A DNA stretch of 39,923 nucleotides from Desulfobacteraceae bacterium. Its GTDB lineage: Bacteria > Desulfobacterota > Desulfobacteria > Desulfobacterales > JAABTS01. The translations under genes were made by a program, and so were the position numbers. Below are positions 33,163 to 39,923 of the stretch, piece after piece; position 1 is the first letter of the stretch; each line of letters opens with the position of its first letter. The stretch covers positions 1-39,923 of the forward strand of contig JAABTS010000036.1 of the NCBI GenBank assembly GCA_011389735.1, read 5' to 3'. The notes beneath the pieces were generated by a model, which did not search any database, was not told the DNA's origin, and saw only the letters and a program-made list of their open reading frames with translations.

Positions 33163-34284
33163 TCACCGTTGCTTACCGGTGAATTCAAGAAGTTTCCATC
33201 GCCGTTCCTCTCGAGGAGCCAGACGGACGGAAATACAATTTGAAACCGGATGGATATGATCGACGGTGATCGTTCCGTTATCCGTTTTAACAAAGCCTCG
33301 CATTGAATTAATTTCGATATCAAAAGACATTTGTTTCGGAGCGACCCGTATGAAAAATTGTTTCGGAACCGCATTACCATACCAGGGCATATGGATTTCA
33401 CACGCGCCTTTCGCAAAGCCGTCGCGTTTGTCGAATCCGAACAAAGAGGATATTTTGTTCCGATGAGTGTTTTGGAACGTTTCTACGCCTCCTTTTATTG
33501 AACGTATGCTTTTTAAAAATAAAAACAATGCGGTTTCAAAAACCGACTTTTTAGCTTTCCAGCTCAGATCGTAATAATAGAAGCCGATCAGGGAAACCGG
33601 AACCGGTCTTCGGCGGTACCGCCTTTCAATCCTCATGATTTCCCTATACCGTTTTCCGCCGCCGCTCAAAGTTTTCGTTTCAGGATAATATCGAACGGCC
33701 GCCAGGATATTGGATATGTTTAAAAATCTGGCTCCGGAAACGGCGAACCTGCACCAGAGATCCCAGTCCATCGTATACGTCAGTTTCGGATTGATTTTTC
33801 CGATTGCATCATAGGCCGTCCGCCTGAAAAAACAAGCCGGCTGGCAAATGTAGCAATTTTGCGTCAGATGTTTTGCGTCAAATTCTCGAGTGTAGGGAAA
33901 ATAGGAATTGAAGCAGCAATCCGGGGAAACATGAATGGCGTTTCCATATACAACGTCTATTTCCGGATGATTTTCAAATATGGACGCTATGGTCGGAAAA
34001 ACTCCGGGGAAATAGTAATCGTCGGAGTTTATCCAGCCCAGGATATCGCCGGGCAAAATATCGAAACCTTTTCCGATCGCGTCCGCCTGGCCTTTATCAG
34101 GGCCCGTTTCCATATGGTCGATCATATCCAGATAAGGCGACACAGCGTCTTCGAACCCGTCCGTCGATCCGCCGTCCATGACCGCAAGCTTGAACGGATA
34201 ATCCTGATGTTTCAGGCTTTCAAGCGCGGTCCATAAATAGCGGCTGCTATTGTAGTTGGGAATGACGATTGCAAATGTATTCAC
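33163..34284 (-). CDS. GT2-family glycosyltransferase with C-terminal beta domain
   Basis: A 373-residue protein. The N-terminal ~240 residues are a GT2 domain: FAIVIPNYNSSRYLWTALES, MDGGSTDG, DKGQADAIGKGF, ILGWINSDDYYFPG (DxD position) and YTMDWDLWCRFA. The last ~100 residues (from about DGFAKGACEIHMPW) look beta-rich, with a pattern like the C-terminal domain of the neighbouring GT39-type protein. No membrane segment is obvious except LFLFLKSIRS. It lies between the two other glycosyltransferase groups of the cluster, 229 nt downstream of the membrane enzyme. Confidence 0.88.
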   Translation of the reverse strand: MNTFAIVIPNYNSSRYLWTALESLKHQDYPFKLAVMDGGSTDGFEDAVSPYLDMIDHMETGPDKGQADAIGKGFDILPGDILGWINSDDYYFPGVFPTIASIFENHPEIDVVYGNAIHVSPDCCFNSYFPYTREFDAKHLTQNCYICQPACFFRRTAYDAIGKINPKLTYTMDWDLWCRFAVSGARFLNISNILAAVRYYPETKTLSGGGKRYREIMRIERRYRRRPVPVSLIGFYYYDLSWKAKKSVFETALFLFLKSIRSIKGGVETFQNTHRNKISSLFGFDKRDGFAKGACEIHMPWYGNAVPKQFFIRVAPKQMSFDIEINSMRGFVKTDNGTITVDHIHPVSNCISVRLAPREERRWKLLEFTGKQR

Positions 34285-34513
34285 TTCAAGCGATATCTTT
34301 TACCATCCCACGGGAATCTGGAATGGCGGCTAAGGAAATTGTTTTTGATTTCCGTTTTATGACGTTCCATATTCGGAATCCGTCAAAAACCGTAACAATT
34401 GGGTTTTGCGATTTTTGCCGGACGACTATTTCATTTTATCAAACATACCGGAAATTTTAATACCATGCTTTCATTAAAAAATGAACGATTAATTTAATCG
34501 CCGCGTTTCCCCT

Positions 34514-36697
34514 CTAACGGTATTCGATTAACACGCTCAGATTTCGAGTGTCTTCCCCTATTCCGAAATCGATCGGACGCCATGTTTTTGAAGCCGAAAC
34601 ATGTATGATCCCATGATTCCGGCTTAATAATTTTGACAATTCAATCGATTTGGATAGTTCGTTTCGTTCGATGGTAATGACGACAGTGTTATTTTCGTCG
34701 CCCGTAAGCGTAACATCGATGGGTGGAATATTCAAAAGCCGTTTGTCGCCCATGAAACTTATGCATATTCGCCCTTTGTTGTTTTTTGGCGCTGATTGTA
34801 TTTTTAGTTTTGCCTTATCGGACATCCATCCATCGCCATGCCGTCCCTCCCATTCAACGACCGCGCCTCCTTTTAAATACAACATTCCATAATGATCCGC
34901 CACAAGCGTCCGACAAGGTATAAACGTATCGGATATCAACTTTCGGGATATGTTTTCCACATTTATGTGCTGAATTTCCGGGGTTCCGCAAGACATATTT
35001 TTTAACAATATCCATATCGGGTATTCCATGTGATCCTGTCCAATTTCAAGTCCTATCCTATTACATGCTTCGTCTTTCAGCAAGAGCAAAGAATTCATAT
35101 AGGATTCTTCAAGATCCGGCCGATTTGAAAAATACTGTTCCATTCTGCTACGTTTCAGGATCGAATCGTCGCCGATGAGCGGACGAGACTGGTTTTTAAA
35201 CACCCAGGGTATGGAAAGAACTATAAGAAACAACATGAGGTAATCAATCATTTTATGACGACCCCATTTTGCAAAAACAACGCCGATGACCGGCCCCGAA
35301 AGCACGAACAAAGGCAAATGGAGTCTCGAAGCCCAGGGCTGCCATCGAATAAACATACAAAACAATAAATATCCGAAAATCAAATCAAGGGTATAAGCAG
35401 CCGTTTCCGGAGAAGTCCTCATTCGCCTGCAACCGGCGATCGCCATCATAGATACGGCTATGAGAATAAAATGGAAAGGGTTTCCGGAGGTGTCTTCGTG
35501 TGTGGAAAAATGGACTCGAAAGTCCGTTCCCATCCATGTGGTTTTCGGAGAGTTTATGTCGATACTTAATAAATCATGAATTTTATAAATATATTTTTCC
35601 GTAATGGCGTTTATTGTGCTGTCCGGAGTCCCCATGTGGAGACCGGCGTTCCTAATGAGATTTGAAGCTATGGAAGACGCCGTTATGACATCATTCCGGT
35701 ATTTTGATTGCGGATTTGAGGTTTCCTGGTTTGGACCAATGGGATTTGAATACAAACCAAAATTTCTTGTATAATGACCTGTGTTGATAAACAATGCGAT
35801 CAATCCAATAGCGATCGCCAAAGGTATTGATCTGATCCGGAGATTTTTTACTAAAATATAACCAAGGCTCAGCAAAAATGGAAAAGCAAAAAAATATGCG
35901 GTTCCCTTTGTCAAAACGGCAAGGCCCAGTGCTGATCCAACCGCAAGAGACATTGAAATTTGTGGACGGCGTTTCAGTCTTATACAAAAATAAGCTAAAC
36001 AAACAAGCCAGAAAGAAACGACATAATCGGTTTGCGTACTCGAGGCTTGAAGAATCCCCATCGGCAAAGTCGCAACAGCCACAGCGGCCAATACCTGCCC
36101 ACGTCGATTTGCTCCTAATTTTTCAGCGATCAAGGTGACTCCCACAAGAGAACCGACCATGCTGAACCATTGAATCAGGTTTGCAAAAAAATCCCCTCCG
36201 CTCAGGATTTGGAAATGAGCGATTGCAAATTCCGCCCATGGATTGGAATGTAACTGTCTTAAATTACTTGTGGGGTAATGGTTGACGTTGTAATTTTGGA
36301 TCCAGTGCATTACCCGGCTCATATGGTATGTCATGGAATCATAGGTGTTTGGAGGGGCGATCAACGCGACGGCGCCCGTGGACAAAACAATGATAAAGAC
36401 TCCCCCAATTAGAACTTTCATAAATCCGTAGGAGCAATGTGGGATATTTCGGAGCGGGAATCCCGTTCGTGTATAAAAGAATAGAAACAGAGTCGAAATG
36501 ACCGCGATCCCCCACAAAACGAACATTCCTGAAAAATGAAATATATTGAAAACGCTCGACAATTCAGTGAAAGCCGTTACAAGAACCCCCCACACGATAG
36601 ATGAATAAAGAAAGGATGATCGGATACATCTGCTTCCGTCATAAAAAGACAGAAAAAGAAAACACCAGCATATAACAGGTAAAAGAACGGGAATCAT
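34514..36697 (-). CDS. GT39-like (GT-C) membrane glycosyltransferase with C-terminal beta domain
   Basis: A 727-residue polytopic protein. About twelve membrane segments fill residues 1-500. The first periplasmic loop holds NTYDSMTYHMSRVMHWIQNY and HSNPWAEFA, the acidic catalytic region of GT39/ArnT-type enzymes that use polyprenyl-phosphate sugars. STQTDYVVSFW and LTKGTAYFF are also typical. The last ~230 residues are soluble and beta-rich (GDGWMSDKAKLKI to FGIGEDTRNLSVLIEYR), facing the periplasm. It could use the lipid-linked pentose made by the UbiA/DprE operon as donor, but that is inference. It is the first gene of the minus-strand glycosyltransferase cluster, just downstream of a repeat element. 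Confidence 0.85.
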   Translation of the reverse strand: MIPVLLPVICWCFLFLSFYDGSRCIRSSFLYSSIVWGVLVTAFTELSSVFNIFHFSGMFVLWGIAVISTLFLFFYTRTGFPLRNIPHCSYGFMKVLIGGVFIIVLSTGAVALIAPPNTYDSMTYHMSRVMHWIQNYNVNHYPTSNLRQLHSNPWAEFAIAHFQILSGGDFFANLIQWFSMVGSLVGVTLIAEKLGANRRGQVLAAVAVATLPMGILQASSTQTDYVVSFWLVCLAYFCIRLKRRPQISMSLAVGSALGLAVLTKGTAYFFAFPFLLSLGYILVKNLRIRSIPLAIAIGLIALFINTGHYTRNFGLYSNPIGPNQETSNPQSKYRNDVITASSIASNLIRNAGLHMGTPDSTINAITEKYIYKIHDLLSIDINSPKTTWMGTDFRVHFSTHEDTSGNPFHFILIAVSMMAIAGCRRMRTSPETAAYTLDLIFGYLLFCMFIRWQPWASRLHLPLFVLSGPVIGVVFAKWGRHKMIDYLMLFLIVLSIPWVFKNQSRPLIGDDSILKRSRMEQYFSNRPDLEESYMNSLLLLKDEACNRIGLEIGQDHMEYPIWILLKNMSCGTPEIQHINVENISRKLISDTFIPCRTLVADHYGMLYLKGGAVVEWEGRHGDGWMSDKAKLKIQSAPKNNKGRICISFMGDKRLLNIPPIDVTLTGDENNTVVITIERNELSKSIELSKLLSRNHGIIHVSASKTWRPIDFGIGEDTRNLSVLIEYR

Positions 36698-36714
36698 TTT
36701 TTAAACATCCATGA

Positions 36715-37002
36715 TCTATGGTTTTTCAGGAATTGAATTTCATAAGGCGGCTGGCCGGGATTGTTGCATTTTGTGTTTAATGCTGAATTGTTTTATTTTG
36801 AATGTTGAACGTTGAATGCTAAATGCTGAATGTTAAATGTTAAATGTTAAATGTTAAATGTTAAATGTTGAATGTTGAATGTTGAATGTTGAATGTTGAA
36901 TGTTGAATGTTGAATGTTGAATGGTAACTCACATTCCACATAATAGAATTCGTATATCCACGGGCCGACAACGCAATGAAGTTGATCATCCGAAAAGCTA
37001 TA
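36715..37002. repeat. Inverted-arm element with a heptamer array, best-preserved copy
   Basis: The left arm is CTATGGTTTTTCAGGAATTG, then the AATTTCATAAGGCGG and CTGGCCGGGATTG parts. The right arm (36940-37002) is TAATAGAATTCGTATATCCA, then CGGGCCGACAACGCAATGAA, then GTTGATCATCCGAAAAGCTA. Read in reverse complement, the right arm matches the left arms of the other copies. A GTTGAAT array lies between. The element covers nearly the whole 388-nt gap upstream of the GT39-type gene. Confidence 0.8.
36798..36923. repeat. Heptanucleotide tandem array, ~17 units
   Basis: Units GTTGAAT, GCTAAAT and GCTGAAT come first, then about five GTTAAAT units, then about eight GTTGAAT units. Blocks of identical variants sit together, as expected from local duplication. 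Confidence 0.9.
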
Positions 37003-37085
37003 TATTTGCCGGATCAGTTTACAAGCGCCGCCCTTCTTTCCAACCATGGTCTACGAAACTGTCCTTTCACACCAATTCACGAATT

Positions 37086-37790
37086 TCAACCTTTAATATT
37101 TCTCATTCTTTTAAGCAATTCATCCTTGAATTCTTTGAATGCTTTTTCTTTTGCCGCTTGTATTGATTCTTCATCCTTCAAAATAAAGGCAGGGCCGATC
37201 TTTTGCGCATCACCTTCCACTTCTACGGTTAAATATAAATATTCATTTCTAACATCCCATAATGCAGCATTCATAATAACCAAAGAATCAGAATGAGTAC
37301 CCGGAACAAGATACCCGCCGATTAATGTAAGATATAGAAATGCGCTATAATTGTTATAGCGGTCTACACCGTAATTATAATCAATTATTAAAACTGCATC
37401 GGTATTGTGACGCGCCGCCGCTAACCTTACAGCCTTTAAAAAGCTCTCTCTATCGCCGTCTCGTTGTATCGTCAAAGCCGTGATAGGGATAATTTCGGAT
37501 ACGATACCATCGGCTTTCAATTGATCAAGCCATATTAAATCCTTTTCGTCTTTTTCCCATTTATTGGATCTATACCATCTAAAATAGGGTTCCGAAAAAT
37601 AAACGCCCAGCTTGAAAGGAAATCCAATTTGTGGTTTAAGCTCCAAAACTCTTTTTATTTCATCATCAGTAACTACGGTTTCAGAGTACATACTTTCCCT
37701 GATAGCGCCTCTATCAAACCCTTTTTTAGCGCAACCTGAAACATTAACTATCGCTATTAACATACAAAACAATACAATTTGTTTTCTCAC
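37086..37790 (-). CDS. Lipoprotein resembling the rhombotarget lipoprotein family
   Basis: A 234-residue predicted lipoprotein. GTG is the start codon, preceded by GGAGGTAAGCA. The signal ends in VSGC (C20). The mature part has IGFPFKLGVYFSEP, then NTDAVLIIDYNYG, SAFLYLTLIGGYLVPGTHSD and NAALWDVRNEYLYLTVEVEG, a pattern I associate with 'rhombotarget' lipoproteins. The GlyGly-CTERM-like tail of rhombosortase substrates is absent; it ends in a charged helix (KAFKEFKDELLKRMRNIKG). The gene looks more AT-rich than the glycosyltransferase genes beside it. The family link is a weak impression; function is unknown. Confidence 0.65.
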   Translation of the reverse strand: MRKQIVLFCMLIAIVNVSGCAKKGFDRGAIRESMYSETVVTDDEIKRVLELKPQIGFPFKLGVYFSEPYFRWYRSNKWEKDEKDLIWLDQLKADGIVSEIIPITALTIQRDGDRESFLKAVRLAAARHNTDAVLIIDYNYGVDRYNNYSAFLYLTLIGGYLVPGTHSDSLVIMNAALWDVRNEYLYLTVEVEGDAQKIGPAFILKDEESIQAAKEKAFKEFKDELLKRMRNIKG

Positions 37791-37907
37791 TGCTTACCTC
37801 CTGTTTTCTTATTCTATGCCGACGAACACACTCCTTGAACGGTTATCAATGAATCCCGGCGGAATTGCCAGGCAAGTTGATGGGGACGCCAGCATTAAAA
37901 GACTCCA

Positions 37908-38085
37908 GTTCCGTTACATTAATCCCAAGATAGCTTTCCACATTCGCGTTCATTCGCGGTTAAAGATATTGTTCCGTCACACAAATTTCCCAAGATGGTT
38001 TTCCACGATTATCAAGGCAATGTTTCACGTGAAACAATTTTTCATTGTTCCGTCACATCAATCCCCCCAGGGGGTTTCCCACAAA
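37908..38085 (+). repeat. Three direct repeats (~37 nt) around parS
   Basis: The copies start at 37908, 37971 and 38047. Each begins GTTCCGTTACA or GTTCCGTCACA, continues AATCCC/TTTCCC-AAGA-GG, and ends in TTTCCACA, TTCCACGA or TTTCCCACA. The TTTCCACA ends are two mismatches from a DnaA box. The spacing is 63 and 76 nt, and parS lies between copies 2 and 3. Confidence 0.65.
38021..38036. promoter_or_regulatory. parS, second ParB-binding site
   Basis: The 16 nt TGTTTCACGTGAAACA are identical to the site at 29551-29566. The flanks differ (GGCAA before, ATTTT after), so conservation is confined to the ParB site itself. It lies 8.47 kb from the first copy, on the other side of the glycosyltransferase cluster. 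Confidence 0.9.
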
Positions 38086-38143
38086 ACAGGAAGATGATGT
38101 GTATACATGATTTTCGGCTAAATCAATAAAATCAACTATTTTG

Positions 38144-38172
38144 TTGATACTATCGGAGTGGTATAGTATGAT
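38144..38172 (+). promoter_or_regulatory. Sigma-70-type promoter of the transposase gene
   Basis: TTGATA (38144-38149) and TATGAT (38167-38172) are separated by 17 nt, close to the consensus in both boxes. An inverted repeat ATCAAC-TATTTT-GTTGAT (38131-38148) overlaps the -35 box and could be an operator. The first ATG lies 44 nt downstream of the -10 box. Confidence 0.6.
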
Positions 38173-38216
38173 ACGATCATGGTAATCAAATGTAACCGCC
38201 GAAAAGATATCATATC

Positions 38217-39923
38217 ATGCCGCTAAACCAAGACCTGATAAAACATTGGACCCAGAGAATAGCAGAATCCGACCTTTCGGTCGACAAATTTTTTGCAAGC
38301 AACGAAGTACCATTCAGCCGTGCGAACTATTTCAGATACAAGAAAGCCCTTTCAAAAGGAAAGGATATAAGTTCGAAAAAGCGCGGTAGGAAGAAGAAGG
38401 TTGGAGAGAAAGAAGAAATGTTTCTGAGGGGGGGGTGTTGCCGGGGGAAACCTTCCTTCCATTGACGAGCTTCGTGGAATGGTTGAGACGGAATTTGGCG
38501 TTGCAATTGGACGTACGGCAATGCAGCGGACTCTCGATCGACTGTTTCCGAATCGTGTACGATCAAAAGTCGGCCGACCGATCAGCAAAGATCCGGCAAT
38601 CAGCATCAACGCATTGGGTGGATTCGAACTTATCATTGCGTTGGCGTATCACTTGAAGTGGCCGGAAAGAGTTGCCTCTGTGATAAGCGATTGTGTTCAT
38701 GATCATGTGAGGAATGCGGAAGCTACTCAGGTGCGCAAAGATTTGATTGGACGCAGTGAAGGGGGACATTTTACGCGCGAGTACAATCAACGAGAGGACG
38801 TGCGAACGCGTCGGTTTTCATCAATCGAGGAAAAGCGCAAAGAAAAACGGTTGGATTCAATGGCTATCATGAAAGACCAACCTGCGACGTTATCGCGAAA
38901 GAGCCTATCGATTCTGTCCCTCCCGGTGGTGACCGCCAACGGCAGTGTTCGAAATGTCAATCTTGCTCTTGGTCAGGCATTAGGCCATCTGTGTGGGTAT
39001 GATTATAAACAGGCGACAGTTACAAAGTTTCTTGGTGAGTTAAAATATCTTGGTGTTGCGGAGCGACTCCATCGCGATCTTCCGCTTTTTTGGAAAGAAT
39101 GCTGGGGCGAAGAAATGTTGGAGAGCGCCAAGTCGATTCGGTGCTATTATGTCGACGGAAATACCAAGGCCGTCTGGTCGAGCAAGCGAATCAAACAGAA
39201 CTAGGTTACGATGCTCGGACGTGTTATGGGCTGTCTCGAACAAGTGTTCATTCATGATGGATTGGGTCATCCGGTTTATTTCGAGACCTATTCGGGTCAC
39301 GGTCCTGTGGGAGAAAACATCCTTGGTATGTTTGAGAAAATAGAATCGATAATCATGGATGCTCCTGGATCGAGAACACAGGTTTGCCATGCTATCATCA
39401 TGGATGCCGCAAGCAATAGTGTCAAAGCGATCCGAGCCTTTGCGGCACAGGAAACATGCCACTTTATCACGAGTCTTGATGACAACCAATGGTCGGAACG
39501 GAAAGTTTGCAGTCGCAGTTATCCGTGTAGATATTGCTATGGGGCGGCGACGCTACGTGACCTTGAGATTGAACTTGCTGACTCCAATGACAATAAGTAC
39601 TTAATCGTCTCCAGGGCTATAAAAATTAATTGGGATAATGGTAAGCAGACCGTTTTGCTAACCAACCTTCCGCGAAGTATGGTCGATGCGAGTGAAGTAT
39701 CTTTTCGCCATCTGAAAGCTGCGGTTTCGCTTAACAGGGTTTGCGGTTATGGTAAAAAGTTTGTCAGCAACGAGCGGGTCAGGGAACAACTTGAGAAACT
39801 GACGGTCAAAAAGCAACGACTCGAAGCTGAACTGATTGGCCCGATGGAAGAAATCACAGAACACGATGCGGCATTGGCGTCTCTGATCGTCAAGGAGCGG
39901 CGAATGCGCCAGAAGACCAAGGT
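38217..39923 (+). pseudogene. DDE-type transposase, interrupted, 3' end beyond the window
   Basis: The frame starts with a DNA-binding-like region (LIKHWTQRIAESDLSVDKFF) and a basic patch (SSKKRGRKKKVGEKEE), then breaks in a run of eight G (38428-38435). Removing one G gives the smooth join FLRGGVAGGNLPSIDELRGM and continues to VRCYYVDG-type sequence (CYYVDGNTKAVWSSKRIKQN). There an in-frame TAG (39202-39204) interrupts. The same frame then stays open to the window edge (MLGRVMGCLEQVFIHDGLG, HAIIMDAASNSVKAIRAF). The Asp residues in YYVDGN and IIMDAA fit the first two positions of a DDE triad; the Glu is expected further on. Two lesions point to a dead insertion sequence. The IS family is not assigned, and no terminal repeat could be fixed. 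Confidence 0.75.

Larger units (their letters stand above)
37791..38216. other. Intergenic region with parS, direct repeats and a promoter
   Basis: There is no gene in this 426-nt gap. It has three ~37-nt direct repeats around a parS site, and then the promoter region of the transposase pseudogene. Confidence 0.7.

Noticed and set aside
37612-38097. 161-codon plus-strand frame covering the second parS
   Set aside because: It overlaps the lipoprotein gene on the other strand and then runs through direct repeats; the MFHVKQ stretch is just translated parS.
39202-39204. TAG read as pyrrolysine in the transposase
   Set aside because: At least two other genes here (the SDR at 17679 and the DsrE-like gene at 26763) end naturally in TAG, and no pyl genes are visible. 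A nonsense mutation is simpler.

Overview
The window reads as about 40 kb of chromosome from a Gram-negative bacterium of roughly balanced base composition. It holds two outer-membrane-protein families (OmpP1/FadL and MipA/OmpV) and three lipoproteins. Dispersed repeats, a DsrE-like protein, an SSS symporter and a DprE1/DprE2/UbiA set together suggest a deltaproteobacterium-like organism (Desulfobacterota). That placement is inference and no taxonomic marker gene is present. No rRNA, tRNA or CRISPR was seen.

Layout. Positions 1-4313 (+) hold the end of an SSS symporter, a zinc-ribbon membrane protein overlapping it by 4 nt, and an asparagine-synthetase-like protein with a degenerate glutaminase domain. 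Positions 4344-7209 hold endonuclease III (-), a ThiI-like PP-loop enzyme with a DUF814-type tail (+) and a small Asp-rich lipoprotein (+). Near 7.3-7.7 kb lies a frameshifted HVO_A0114-type regulator beside a perfect 21-bp inverted repeat. Positions 8060-10261 (-) encode a membrane class III adenylate cyclase with an N-terminal zinc finger. Positions 10372-13302 (-) form a tight operon for decaprenyl-phospho-arabinose-type sugar-lipid synthesis: a UbiA-family phosphoribosyltransferase, a DprE1-like oxidase and a DprE2-like reductase. Positions 14239-16090 (+) carry an alpha/alpha-toroid (terpenoid-cyclase-like) protein and a hexapeptide acyltransferase. Positions 16111-23605 (-) carry a Ser-hydrolase and an operon of fadL, a 5'-nucleotidase lipoprotein, an LPLAT acyltransferase and an atypical SDR. 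Positions 24263-26539 (+) are housekeeping genes (ArfB, ExoIII, ComF). DsrE-like and MipA-like genes (-) and two small membrane proteins (+) follow. Positions 29852-36697 (-) are a glycosyltransferase cluster. The window ends with a lipoprotein (-) and a broken, edge-truncated transposase (+).

Non-coding structure is the most distinctive part. (1) A dispersed element family has inverted ~50-60 nt arms that can enclose heptanucleotide arrays (ATTCAAC/GTTGAAT). At least four array-bearing copies and several array-less or partial ones occupy intergenic gaps. (2) A second ~75-nt palindromic repeat (GTTTGCAACCC type) occurs four times. (3) Two exact ParB-binding parS sites (TGTTTCACGTGAAACA) flank the glycosyltransferase cluster 8.5 kb apart. 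One lies among three ~37-bp direct repeats. This suggests an origin-proximal (centromere-like) chromosomal zone or a replicon with its own Par system.

Functionally, the middle of the window looks devoted to envelope lipids and glycans. One operon would make a polyprenyl-phosphate pentose donor. The FadL operon and acyltransferases would take up or remodel lipids. The 29.8-36.7 kb cluster, including a GT39-type membrane glycosyltransferase, would build a surface glycan.
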